From NCBI GenBank assembly GCA_013153865.1, contig JAADDR010000126.1, positions 1-36,082 of the forward strand: a stretch of 36,082 nucleotides of DNA, written 5' to 3'. How positions within the stretch are numbered: the stretch's first letter is position 1; each line of letters starts with the position of its first letter. Shown here piece by piece: positions 24,277 to 32,507 of the stretch. The position numbers and the translations under genes were made by a program. The stretch comes from Chlorobiota bacterium. GTDB lineage: Bacteria; Bacteroidota; Bacteroidia; Bacteroidales; JAADGE01. A model generated the notes under the pieces. The model was given only the letters and a program-made list of their open reading frames with translations, searched no databases and was not told where the DNA came from.

Positions 24277-24696
24277 ATGCCGAAAGTTCACAAAAACGTA
24301 TTGATACTTATAGCGGGAATTTTATGGACAGGAGTTGGAATTCTCCTGAATTTTTTTGCAAGCAGATGGATTCCCGTTCTTTCTTCGGGAGAATTAATAT
24401 TCGGGATTATTTTGGGAATAGCGGGCGGAGCGGCAATTGCATATTTCGGTTTCGGAAAACTTGCCGATAAAAATATTATGAGAATTGATGCTTACGAAGG
24501 CAAAGTTTGTATGTGGGCATTCCAAAAATGGCAATCTTATATTCTTATTATTTTTATGATAAGTCTGGGTATTTTTATGAGAACAAGCGGTTTAGTTCCT
24601 AAAATTATTCTTACTCCGATGTATATTGCCATAGGTTTAGCGTTGTTTATTTCGAGTTTCAGATATTATCTTTTTCTTTTTAAGCAGAAAAAGTAA
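24277..24696 (+). CDS. Small four-helix membrane protein (paralogue 1)
   Basis: A 139-residue protein with four predicted helices: about 8-29, 40-61, 88-107 and 112-134. I do not recognise the family. Shared with the next gene are an opening L-I-L-x-x-G-[IL]-[IL]-W followed by a W-[IL]-P-[VL] turn, an IxRI motif after helix 2, and a G-x-x-[ML]-R-x-S/T turn before K-[IV]-x-L-x-P-[MV]-Y. The turn between helices 2 and 3 holds a Cys and several Trp (GKVCMWAFQKWQSY). It starts 15 nt after ctaB and ends 2 nt before its paralogue, so the three form one unit. A membrane accessory role for the oxidase-like complex is inferred from context only. Confidence 0.65.
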   Translation: MPKVHKNVLILIAGILWTGVGILLNFFASRWIPVLSSGELIFGIILGIAGGAAIAYFGFGKLADKNIMRIDAYEGKVCMWAFQKWQSYILIIFMISLGIFMRTSGLVPKIILTPMYIAIGLALFISSFRYYLFLFKQKK

Positions 24697-24698
24697 AT

Positions 24699-25136
24699 AT
24701 GATTAAATTAAAAAAAAGAGATTTAATTTTATTTACCGGCTTAATATGGCTTTGGGCAGGAATATTGCTTTTGTTCAGAGCTTATTCGTGGCTTCCTCTT
24801 TTAAACGGAAAAGAGATGCTTGCGGGTTTTTTTGCGGCAATTTTAATTGCCTTTATAAAAATAAAACTTATTTTTAAGAAACTTACGGAAGGCAATATAA
24901 AAAGAATTTCAGGTATTAAAGACGACAAAGTAAGCATTTTAAAATTTCACTTACCGAAAGACCAAATTTTTATAATAATAATGATAGTAGGCGGTTCTTT
25001 GCTGCGAAAATCAAATATTATATCTAAAGTTTATCTTATGCCTGTTTATGCGGGTATCGGTTCGGCAATGTTGTATTCTGCCGGACTTTATGTTTCTTAC
25101 TTTTTGAAATCAACCGAAAAAATTAAAAAAGAATAG
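24699..25136 (+). CDS. Small four-helix membrane protein (paralogue 2)
   Basis: A 145-residue protein clearly related to the preceding gene over its whole length, for example LILFTGLIWLWAGILLLF against LILIAGILWTGVGILLNF. It has the same four-helix layout. It differs in lacking the Cys/Trp stretch, which here is DDKVSILKFHLPKDQ, and in a more basic C-terminus (KSTEKIKKE). The start ATG is 2 nt after the stop of paralogue 1, indicating tandem duplication and tight co-translation. The family is not recognised. Two diverged copies kept side by side suggest a heterodimer. A 7-bp inverted repeat follows at 25163-25181. Confidence 0.65.
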   Translation: MIKLKKRDLILFTGLIWLWAGILLLFRAYSWLPLLNGKEMLAGFFAAILIAFIKIKLIFKKLTEGNIKRISGIKDDKVSILKFHLPKDQIFIIIMIVGGSLLRKSNIISKVYLMPVYAGIGSAMLYSAGLYVSYFLKSTEKIKKE

Positions 25137-25162
25137 AAAAAACGCAAAAGGTTTTTATATGA

Positions 25163-25181
25163 TATGTGTCAAATACACATA
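25163..25181. promoter_or_regulatory. 7-bp inverted repeat upstream of the outer-membrane barrel gene
   Basis: TATGTGT and ACACATA flank CAAAT, ending 28 nt before the ATG at 25210. It resembles a Crp-like dyad in outline but the spacing is unusual. A protein-binding site or a weak hairpin are both possible. No T-run follows, so a terminator is unlikely. Confidence 0.4.
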
Positions 25182-25209
25182 AGTTTAATCATTATTTAAA
25201 ATTTGAAAT

Positions 25210-26013
25210 ATGAAAAGAACCGTTATTTTATTGTTTGCGTTTTTATTAAGTGCCGGTATTGTTAGTGCTCAGACAGGAGGTTTGTCGGCATCTAAATTAG
25301 GCACTTATTGTACCGAAACCGTGCCTGCGGGAGCAATTGAGTTTGAACCGGCTTTTAATTTATCATCTTCAGTTTCTTTTTTTGATTCGAACGGTGATGT
25401 AAGAGATTTATTTATGTCGGAAGACAGTACTCAATATTTTTCGTCTTTGGGTTTAAGATTTACTTACGGATTGTTTGAAAATTTTGAAGCCGGAATCAGT
25501 TTGCCGTTTGACGTAAGTACATTGAGTGCGGGCGTTAAATACAAACTGCCTTTAGACATAAAACCGGAATTTGCATTAATGGCAGGTTATAACGGTATAT
25601 ACGGAAATAATATTTACGTAAAACGCGATGAAGTATCGGAATCGACTTCGTCTGTTGCGTTCGGTATTATTTCGACGTATGAAATATCGGATAAGCTGAG
25701 TGCGGATTTTAATGCTCAATATCAAAAACATTTAAATAAAACCGTTGCCGGGCATGACAGAGGATATTACGTAAATACCGATATAGGTTATTATTTGTTT
25801 GAAAATATTAATTTTATAGCCGGATTTTATTATTTATTCAGAGATCATGAAAATCCGGAACTCGATTCTTATTTGTTTACGTTTAATCCGGGTATAGCCG
25901 TAGAAAGAGCAGAGCGTTTTATTTTGGTTTTAAATGCTCCTTTTGATTTATTCGGTAAGAATGAGTATAAAACAAAGGGTTTCGGTTTGGCATTAACAAT
26001 ACTTTTAAATTAA
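25210..26013 (+). CDS. Outer-membrane beta-barrel protein (transporter-like)
   Basis: A 267-residue secreted protein with a signal peptide (MKRTVILLFAFLLSAGIVSA) cleaved before QTGG. The mature protein starts with SKLGTYCTETVPAGAIEFEP, resembling the opening of barrel proteins annotated as MetA-pathway/phenol-degradation transporters. Amphipathic strands follow: SSLGLRFTYGL, FEAGISLPFD, STLSAGVKYKL, FALMAGYNGIYG and SVAFGIISTYEI, with the C-terminal FGLALTILLN. It is 73 nt downstream of the small membrane proteins, with an inverted repeat between. It therefore may be the last member of the oxidase-like cluster or the first gene of a unit with DUF423 and idi. No substrate can be inferred. Confidence 0.75.
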   Translation: MKRTVILLFAFLLSAGIVSAQTGGLSASKLGTYCTETVPAGAIEFEPAFNLSSSVSFFDSNGDVRDLFMSEDSTQYFSSLGLRFTYGLFENFEAGISLPFDVSTLSAGVKYKLPLDIKPEFALMAGYNGIYGNNIYVKRDEVSESTSSVAFGIISTYEISDKLSADFNAQYQKHLNKTVAGHDRGYYVNTDIGYYLFENINFIAGFYYLFRDHENPELDSYLFTFNPGIAVERAERFILVLNAPFDLFGKNEYKTKGFGLALTILLN

Positions 26014-26026
26014 AAATTTGAGAAAA

Positions 26027-26410
26027 ATGGACAGAAAATTTATTATAGCGGGAGCTGTTCTCGGCGGATTGGCAGTTGCGATAGGAGCTTACGGAGCTCA
26101 CGGCGGAGCAAAATACATGACTCCCGAAACGGCAATTACTTTCGGTAAAGCCGTAAAATATCAAATGCATCATGCATTGGCAATATTAATAACTGCGTTG
26201 CTTACGGCACATATGCCCCGACAATCTAAGATATTAAATTTGGCGGGATATGCTTTCTTGGGCGGAGTAGTATTTTTTTCCGGAAGTTTATATCTTATAG
26301 TTTTTGCCGGTGCTCATCCGGGATATATAACTCCTTTCGGCGGAACTTTGTTTGTGGCGGGGTGGTTGTTGCTGGTTTATGCCGCTTTAAAAAACAAAAA
26401 ACAAGAATAG
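26027..26410 (+). CDS. DUF423 family small membrane protein
   Basis: A protein of 127 residues from the ATG at 26027; a TTG nine bases earlier opens the same frame but is less likely. The sequence matches the DUF423 (YgdD-like) family: an N-terminal Gly-rich helix (GAVLGGLAVAIGAYGAHG), then FGKAVKYQMHHALAILI with the conserved MHH, then AGYAFLGGVVFFSGSLYLIVF, and a final GTLFVAGWLLLVYAAL helix, four helices in all. The biochemical function of the family is not known. It starts 13 nt after the barrel gene and ends 4 nt before idi, so it is probably co-transcribed with both. Confidence 0.88.
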   Translation: MDRKFIIAGAVLGGLAVAIGAYGAHGGAKYMTPETAITFGKAVKYQMHHALAILITALLTAHMPRQSKILNLAGYAFLGGVVFFSGSLYLIVFAGAHPGYITPFGGTLFVAGWLLLVYAALKNKKQE

Positions 26411-26414
26411 TGTT

Positions 26415-26939
26415 ATGGCTTCGTTCGATAAGGTTATCTTAGTTGACGAAAATGATAATCAGACCGGTACAGAGGACAAAATGCAGGCACATTTGAACGG
26501 TAATCTTCACAGAGCATTTTCCGTATTTTTGTTTAACGACAAAGGAGAAATGTTGTTGCAAAGGCGGGCTTTGAGCAAATATCATTCGGGAGGGTTATGG
26601 ACTAATGCGTGTTGCAGTCATCCACAGCCCGACAGCAGTATTGACGAGGATTTAAAAGATCGATTGCTTTTTGAAATGGGGATTGAGTGTAAACTTGATT
26701 ATTTGCTTAGTTTCAGGTATAAAGCGGAGTTTTCCGACGGTATTACCGAAAACGAGTTAGATCATGTTTACTACGGATATTTTAACGGTATTCCGCATCC
26801 TAATCCTGATGAAGCGGAAGATTGGAAATGGGTTGATATTGCCGATATTGAGGATGATATTGACCGGCATCCGGAAAAATATACGGAGTGGTTTAAGATT
26901 ATTTTTCCGGTTGTTAAGGAAAAGGTTGCAGGTAATTAA
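26415..26939 (+). CDS. idi: Isopentenyl-diphosphate delta-isomerase, type 1
   Basis: It interconverts IPP and DMAPP for isoprenoid synthesis. The 174-residue Nudix-fold enzyme has the catalytic Cys in TNACCSHP (C67), metal-binding histidines at about 26, 32 and 69, and the catalytic Glu pair in ENELDHV (E112, E114). GGLWTNACCSHP followed by the degenerate Nudix helix (EDLKDRLLFEMGIE) is typical. The product feeds polyprenyl chains, including the farnesyl diphosphate used by CtaB encoded 2 kb upstream, although that link is only contextual. It is the last gene of its unit and ends before a hairpin terminator shared with the convergent AsmA gene. Confidence 0.96.
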   Translation: MASFDKVILVDENDNQTGTEDKMQAHLNGNLHRAFSVFLFNDKGEMLLQRRALSKYHSGGLWTNACCSHPQPDSSIDEDLKDRLLFEMGIECKLDYLLSFRYKAEFSDGITENELDHVYYGYFNGIPHPNPDEAEDWKWVDIADIEDDIDRHPEKYTEWFKIIFPVVKEKVAGN

Positions 26940-26982
26940 GATAAAACAATCTTTGAAACAAAATATTCGGGATTTGAAAATA

Positions 26983-27024
26983 TAAAACGGGAATGTCCTT
27001 ATTTACAAAGATATTCCCGTTTTA
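26983..27024. terminator. Bidirectional terminator between idi and the AsmA-like gene
   Basis: TAAAACGGGAAT (26983-26994) and ATTCCCGTTTTA (27013-27024) form a perfect 12-bp stem with an 18-nt loop. A/T-rich ends supply a U-run in both directions. The 3' arm ends just before the stop codon of the convergent gene. Confidence 0.8.
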
Positions 27025-27028
27025 GTCA

Positions 27029-29803
27029 TTAATATTTTGCGGCTTGTTTTTCTGCTTCGGCAACAATTTTGTCGGCTTTGTTTTGAGCTGCTTTTATTAT
27101 GTTGTTTGCTTGCTTGTCGGCTTGTGCATTTATTTTGTTTGCCTGTTGTTTTGCTTTATCTACCAATTCTTTTTTAGATATTTCGGCAGCTTTTTTTGCA
27201 AAAGGATTTTTAGCTTGGCGTATTAATTTATCGCCTTGTTTTTCGGCTTCGGATATAAGTCGTTTACCTTGTTTGTCGGCATTTGTTCTTATGTTTGCGG
27301 CTTGTTTTTCGGCTTCGGCAATAATTTTGTCTGCTTCTTTTTTTGCATCGGCAATAATTTTGTCTGCTTTTTCTTTTGCATTGTCTTTTATGTCGTTTGC
27401 TTTATCCGAAAGTTCGTTTTTAATATCATCGGTAAGAGAAGTTGAGATGCCCGATATTTGCGGATTGTCGGCAGTTCCTCCTATTTTTACTTTTATTTCG
27501 GTTTCTTTATTGTTGTTGCCTCCCGGAATACTTGAGATAAATTTGCCTGCATCTTTTTTCGGAAGTTTAAATCCTAAATTCATATTAAGTTTTTTATCGA
27601 GCCCTTGTGTGCCCCCGAAGGTAACTTCGGTTCCGGCGAGTTTAAATTTTGTCGGTTTTACGGTAAGTTTGCCTTTGTCGATATAATAGTCGAGATTGAG
27701 ATTATTTATTTTTGCCGATTTAAATTTGTTTTGCTTTGTAGCGTTTGCAAGTTTGTTCATTAAACTGTTACCGCTTATACTTATGTTATCCGAGCTTAAG
27801 TTTCCTTCGCTTATAAGACTTGTTAATACCGGCATCATTTCTTTGTCTAATAAAGAGTTGAGGGATATATCGGCATTGATGTCTCCGATACAGGTTTTGA
27901 TAACCGGGGCTATGCTCGTTACCGAAGTAAATGTTTTTACGACTTCGGGTATGCTAATGTTTTTCATTTGCAGTTTAAAGTCTATTTTCGGGGCACTGAG
28001 GTCTTCGGCATCGTAAAGTCCGCTTATTTTTACTTCGCCTCCGAGCATGTTCATTTTTAAATCTCTCATGTCGAGTTTGCCGTTTTTTACGGTTATTTTA
28101 CCCCGTGCATCGGTTATGGTCATGTTGTCGTATTTAATTTTTTTGATATCCGAGTTTAATACGAAATCAATATTTCGGGGTATTTCTATTACTTCGGTTT
28201 CTGATGTTTCTTGTTCGGTTGTTTCGTCGGTTTCGGTACCGGCAGTGCCGGAGAGTTCGTCGATGTCGATGTATGAAGAGTTGAAGTTGAAAGTTCCGCT
28301 TAGTAATTCGTCTTTAAAGGCGTATGAAAATATATTGTTCAGGTTTCCGCTAAAATGAAAGTCGCTTGCTCCGGCAGTCATGTTAAATTGTTTTAAGTTA
28401 AGATATTGCGGCGACAGGAACATGTTTGCATCTGATATTTTTATTTCGGGCATGTCTGTCATGTTTATTTTCATGTTTTTCAGGTTGATATTTCCGCCGG
28501 CATTAAATTTTTCGTAGTGTTCGTTTTCTATATCCGATAATTTTCCTTTAAAGAATATGTCTGCATCTATAATTCCGGACAGGGACATATCGTCTGTATC
28601 GATTAGGTTTTTCAGTGAGTTTAAATTTATTTTGCCTTTTGCTTTTCCGTTCATTTCGGTATCTGAGGCGGTCATTTTAAATGTTGCGTTCATGTTAAAC
28701 GGGTTTCCGGCACTTGTAAGCGATGCTTTTTTTATGTTTACGGTAATGTTGTCGCCGTTTCCTTCCGGTGCGTCAACTTTCATGTTAATATTGATATTGT
28801 TAATTGATTCGGGTAAATCCGTATATTGCAGGTATGCGTTGTTTACCGTAAGGTTAATGCCGTATGCCGGCATTGTTGTTTCGTTGTATGTTCCTTTTAC
28901 ATATCCGTTTATTTTGAACTTGCCTCCTGTTTTTATTCCTTGCATATCGTTTTTATATACTGCGGGTATCAGCGACAGCAGGTCTTTAAAGTTTGTTTGT
29001 TTTGATTTGAACGTTAAATCCGTAAATATGTCTTCTTCGGGCATTTTTACGTATCCGTCGAATCCTATTTCCGCATTGTTTAGTTTCAGGTTGTTTTCTT
29101 TAAATGTGTAAACGTAGTTTTTCAGGTCGGCTTTTATGTCGGCATTGAATATTGTTTTTACTTTGTTTAGATATTTAATGCCTTCGTATGCAACTGTCAG
29201 GTAGTCTGCTGTAATATCCGCTTTCATTTCGGTAATGTCTTGTGTTAAATCTCCCGACATGTTGAAGTTAAGGTTTTTCATTTCGGCGAATATATCGCTT
29301 TCTTTGTCGTCGTATATAATTGTTCCGTTTGTAATTTCTACTTTGTCGAGGTTTATTTTAAATTTTGCATTGTTTGTTTCTTCGGTTGCCTGTATTGCAG
29401 CGGTATCTTCCGGGACTATGTCGTAGTTGGCTTTTCCGTTTTTTAATATTTTTATGTTTATGTAAGGGTCTTCGAGTTTTATTTGTTTTACTTTAATTTC
29501 GTTTCCCGAAATAACGCTCATTAAGTCGAGAGTTGCATTGAGTGTTTTGAAATTGATGAGTGTATCGTTACGGAAAGTGTCTTTTCCTGTTATTGTCAGT
29601 TTTTTAATTTCGGCGCTTATGTCCGGAAAGTTTTTGATAAGTGATAAATTAACGTCTTGAAACTCAATTTTTGCGTTTAGCCCCGTGTTTGCTTCGCTTT
29701 TTGCGGCTTCTGTTATTTTACCTTTAAATGCAAACGGCAGAATTATTATTGCGGCAATTATTACAGTTATCAGTATAAGTGTAATTTTAATAATTTTTTT
29801 CAT
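27029..29803 (-). CDS. AsmA-family envelope protein with long C-terminal helical repeat tail
   Basis: A 924-residue protein anchored by one N-terminal helix (KIIKITLILITVIIAAIIILP). Residues about 30-770 alternate short beta strands with the AsmA N-terminal pattern (ILPFAFKGKITEAAKSE, DVNLSLIKNFPDISAEIKKL) and the AsmA-like C-terminal domain (INADISLNSLLDKEMMPV, LDYYIDKGKLTVKP). Related bacterial proteins form long beta-groove bridges implicated in lipid movement between membranes. The last ~135 residues are an unusual charged helix of near-repeats such as ADKIIAEAEKQA, KADKIIADAKKE and QANKINAQADKQ, about 11-12 residues each, like apolipoprotein or LEA helices. This tail may bind membrane or peptidoglycan. 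It is a single gene, convergent with idi. Confidence 0.85.
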   Translation of the reverse strand: MKKIIKITLILITVIIAAIIILPFAFKGKITEAAKSEANTGLNAKIEFQDVNLSLIKNFPDISAEIKKLTITGKDTFRNDTLINFKTLNATLDLMSVISGNEIKVKQIKLEDPYINIKILKNGKANYDIVPEDTAAIQATEETNNAKFKINLDKVEITNGTIIYDDKESDIFAEMKNLNFNMSGDLTQDITEMKADITADYLTVAYEGIKYLNKVKTIFNADIKADLKNYVYTFKENNLKLNNAEIGFDGYVKMPEEDIFTDLTFKSKQTNFKDLLSLIPAVYKNDMQGIKTGGKFKINGYVKGTYNETTMPAYGINLTVNNAYLQYTDLPESINNININMKVDAPEGNGDNITVNIKKASLTSAGNPFNMNATFKMTASDTEMNGKAKGKINLNSLKNLIDTDDMSLSGIIDADIFFKGKLSDIENEHYEKFNAGGNINLKNMKINMTDMPEIKISDANMFLSPQYLNLKQFNMTAGASDFHFSGNLNNIFSYAFKDELLSGTFNFNSSYIDIDELSGTAGTETDETTEQETSETEVIEIPRNIDFVLNSDIKKIKYDNMTITDARGKITVKNGKLDMRDLKMNMLGGEVKISGLYDAEDLSAPKIDFKLQMKNISIPEVVKTFTSVTSIAPVIKTCIGDINADISLNSLLDKEMMPVLTSLISEGNLSSDNISISGNSLMNKLANATKQNKFKSAKINNLNLDYYIDKGKLTVKPTKFKLAGTEVTFGGTQGLDKKLNMNLGFKLPKKDAGKFISSIPGGNNNKETEIKVKIGGTADNPQISGISTSLTDDIKNELSDKANDIKDNAKEKADKIIADAKKEADKIIAEAEKQAANIRTNADKQGKRLISEAEKQGDKLIRQAKNPFAKKAAEISKKELVDKAKQQANKINAQADKQANNIIKAAQNKADKIVAEAEKQAAKY

Positions 29804-29929
29804 CGTGAGTTTGATTTATGTTAGAATTTACTGCTTTTTTGTTTCGGCAATTTTGTTATACGGGATGTAAAAATACGAAATAATTTTTGTAAGAAGTATA
29901 TCGAAATAAGAAAATTTAAATGTTTGTTT

Positions 29930-32422
29930 TTAAAATATTTGCACCGCAAACATACTTACGTCGTCGAATTGGTCGTTGTTGCCGAGCCAGTCCGTAAATG
30001 TTTTTTCTATTATTTCTTTTTGTTTGTCGAAAGGCAGTTTGTGATTTTCAAGGATTAGTTGTTTTAATCTTTTGGATGTGAATTTTTTGTTTTCCGGACC
30101 TCCTGTTTGGTCTTTAAAGCCGTCGGTAAACATGTATATTTTGTCGTTTTGTTTGAGTTGTATTTCGTAGTTTTCGAATTTTTTGTCGGCAAAATAAAAT
30201 CCTACGGGTATTCTTGTTCCTTTGTATTCCGTGAGTTGCGAGTTGGTAAGCAGATATATCGGTGAGTATGCTCCGGCATATTGCATTATTTTTGTTTTCA
30301 GGTTAACAGAGCAAAGGGCTATATCTAATCCGTTTTTGTTTTGGTAATCGGAGCGGCTGAATATATCGAGTATTTTTATTCTGAGTTCTTCTAAAATTTC
30401 TGATGCTTTAATGTTTTCTTTCACGCTGATGATTTGGTTTAAGAAACTTACGGAAAGCATGGAAAGAAATCCTCCCGGGACACCGTGTCCGGTGCAATCG
30501 CCCAATGCAAAAACAAGTGTGTCGTTTATTTTATTTACGTAGTAAAAATCGCCGCTTACCGTTTGTTGACCTTTGTAGATGATAAAATGGTTTTTGAATG
30601 TTTCGTTTAATAATTTTTTGCCCGGTAATACGGCATCTTGTATCGTTTTTGCAAAAATAAGGCTGTCGTTTATGTTTTTGTTTGCAACTTCTATTTGTTT
30701 TTTTTGCTTCTGTGTTTTGTCAAGAAGTTTTTTCAGTTTTAAGTTAAGGTTTTTAAGTTCGGTAATATCGGATACTATTCCTATTATGCCGGCGATGTTT
30801 CCGTTAAGGTCGTGAAACGGAACTTTTTTTATTGATACCCAATATTCGTTACCTGTTTTGTCCGTGTATTTTTCTATTACGGGTTCTAATGCTTTGTTTT
30901 CGGCAATTATTTTTCGGTCTAATTCTTCGTATCTTTTATAGTGAGCTTCGTCTATGTCTTTGTCTCTTTTTCCGATTAGATCTTTCAGCGACATATTCAG
31001 CAGGTTTGCATACGATTCGTTTGCAAGCAGATACGTGAGATCCGAAGATTTGAGGTATATGTATGCCGGCAGATTGTTTATGAGAGTGTCTTGAAGTTTT
31101 TTAAGTTTAAGTATTTCGTTTTTTTTGTTTTTGAGTTTAAAATAGAGGTATGTTATGTAGAATAGGAAAAAGAAAAATATAATTGCTGCCGTTAAGCCGT
31201 ATTTTATAATTCGTTTTTGAGTTTTTATTATTTTGTTGTTTTGTATGATTTCTTTTTCTTGTTGCTCAAGTCTTAAGTTATTTTTATATATTTCGTATTT
31301 GGCATTTGTTTTTTGAATTGCTTCAATGTTTTCTTTATTGAATAAAGAATCTTTTATATCTATATATTCCAGAGCATATTTAAGGGCTTTTCGGGTATTG
31401 TTTTTTTTGACGTATAATTTTGTCAGAAGTTTAGATGTTTTTTTTATGATATTGAGATAGTTGAATTTTTTTGCCGTTTTATATGATTCTTCGGACATTT
31501 TAACGGCTTGGTTTAAGAGTTTGCGTTTTTTTGTTTTATTGTATTTTTCCGATTCCGATAAGTGAAATTTAACTTCGGATAATTCTTTTAATATTTCGGC
31601 GGTTATACGGTTATTTTTTATTTCTCGGGCTGTTTCGAGAGCTTTGTTAAGTGTTTTCTCGGCTTCTTCCGGGTTGTTTGTTTCTTCTTGAACCATTCCT
31701 ATATTCAGTAATGTTATCGCTATATCTTCTTTTTTATCCATTTTTTCGGACATTCTCAGGGCTTTACGGAAATATTTTTCTGCTTCGGAGTATTTTTTTT
31801 GATTTCTGTATATGAGTCCGATGTTGTTGTATGAATCTGATATAAGTTTATCGGATTTCATTTCTTCGGCAATATTTAAAGTTTTGTTAAAGAAATCAAG
31901 TGCTTTGTCGTCTTCTTCAAGTTTCTCGAAAATAAGTCCTATGTTAAGATTTGCGGTTGCCAGTGCCGCACTGTCGTTAAGTTCCCGGGATATTTTTTCC
32001 AGTTTGTAGAAGTTTTGCAGAGCTTTGCCGTAGTTTCCGAGGTAAAATTGCATAGCTCCGGAGTTTCCTACGGCATATTTAAGGTGCTTTTTATCTCCCG
32101 TTTTTTCGCAAAGTTCGGTTTCGAGGGCATAATATTTTAATGCTTCGGGATATTTTTCTTCGGATATCAACAGACTTGCCAGTGCCGCATAGGATTTAAT
32201 TTGAAATGCTTTATTGTTTTGCTTTTTAGAGAACGAAAGAGCTTTGCGGTAATATTTGTATGCCGTATCCGCAGAAATGTATTTAAGAGAATCTCCCGTT
32301 TTAATCAGTTCGGAAATATAACTTGTATCTGTTGAGTTGTATGTTTTTTGTTGTGCAGCAGCATTTGAGAAAAAAAAACTTGCAATAGATATCAGCAGTA
32401 TGTTGACGAAGTTTTTTTTCAT
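29930..32422 (-). CDS. TPR - transmembrane - PAS - SpoIIE/PP2C phosphatase sensor
   Basis: An 830-residue signalling protein. A signal peptide (ILLISIASFFFSNAAAQ) is followed by about seven TPR repeats (residues ~40-370; e.g. ATANLNIGLIFEKLEEDDKA, YNNIGLIYRNQKKYSEAEKYF), predicted outside the cytoplasm. A coiled stretch leads to one membrane helix at about 405-430. The cytoplasmic part has a PAS domain (~441-555) and a PP2C-type SpoIIE phosphatase domain (~584-828) with metal-binding SGDFYYV, GDCTGHGVPGG, FTDGFKDQ and DDVSMFAV. Relatives dephosphorylate anti-sigma-factor antagonists in partner-switching pathways. No anti-sigma, antagonist or sigma gene is adjacent, so the target is elsewhere. 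It is transcribed alone between the AsmA and PhoH genes. Confidence 0.9.
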   Translation of the reverse strand: MKKNFVNILLISIASFFFSNAAAQQKTYNSTDTSYISELIKTGDSLKYISADTAYKYYRKALSFSKKQNNKAFQIKSYAALASLLISEEKYPEALKYYALETELCEKTGDKKHLKYAVGNSGAMQFYLGNYGKALQNFYKLEKISRELNDSAALATANLNIGLIFEKLEEDDKALDFFNKTLNIAEEMKSDKLISDSYNNIGLIYRNQKKYSEAEKYFRKALRMSEKMDKKEDIAITLLNIGMVQEETNNPEEAEKTLNKALETAREIKNNRITAEILKELSEVKFHLSESEKYNKTKKRKLLNQAVKMSEESYKTAKKFNYLNIIKKTSKLLTKLYVKKNNTRKALKYALEYIDIKDSLFNKENIEAIQKTNAKYEIYKNNLRLEQQEKEIIQNNKIIKTQKRIIKYGLTAAIIFFFFLFYITYLYFKLKNKKNEILKLKKLQDTLINNLPAYIYLKSSDLTYLLANESYANLLNMSLKDLIGKRDKDIDEAHYKRYEELDRKIIAENKALEPVIEKYTDKTGNEYWVSIKKVPFHDLNGNIAGIIGIVSDITELKNLNLKLKKLLDKTQKQKKQIEVANKNINDSLIFAKTIQDAVLPGKKLLNETFKNHFIIYKGQQTVSGDFYYVNKINDTLVFALGDCTGHGVPGGFLSMLSVSFLNQIISVKENIKASEILEELRIKILDIFSRSDYQNKNGLDIALCSVNLKTKIMQYAGAYSPIYLLTNSQLTEYKGTRIPVGFYFADKKFENYEIQLKQNDKIYMFTDGFKDQTGGPENKKFTSKRLKQLILENHKLPFDKQKEIIEKTFTDWLGNNDQFDDVSMFAVQIF

Positions 32423-32460
32423 TTTTTGAAATAAATTGTCAAGAATTTAAAGTTTTAAGA

Positions 32461-32498
32461 TAAAAAGGCTGTATTAACAGTTTTGCATTAATACAGCC
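32461..32498 (-). terminator. Rho-independent terminator of the PhoH gene
   Basis: GGCTGTATTA (32467-32476) and TAATACAGCC (32489-32498) form a perfect 10-bp stem with a 12-nt loop. On the minus strand it is followed by TTTTTA and lies 10 nt beyond the stop codon of the PhoH-family gene. Confidence 0.88.
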
Positions 32499-32507
32499 GT
32501 ATTTGTT

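Noticed and set aside
27099-27686. Open frame of 195 codons on the plus strand
   Set aside because: It lies antisense to the repetitive tail of the AsmA-like gene and is low-complexity Ala/Phe/Ser. It has no start context and is explained by the opposite reading of Lys/Ala/Glu repeats.
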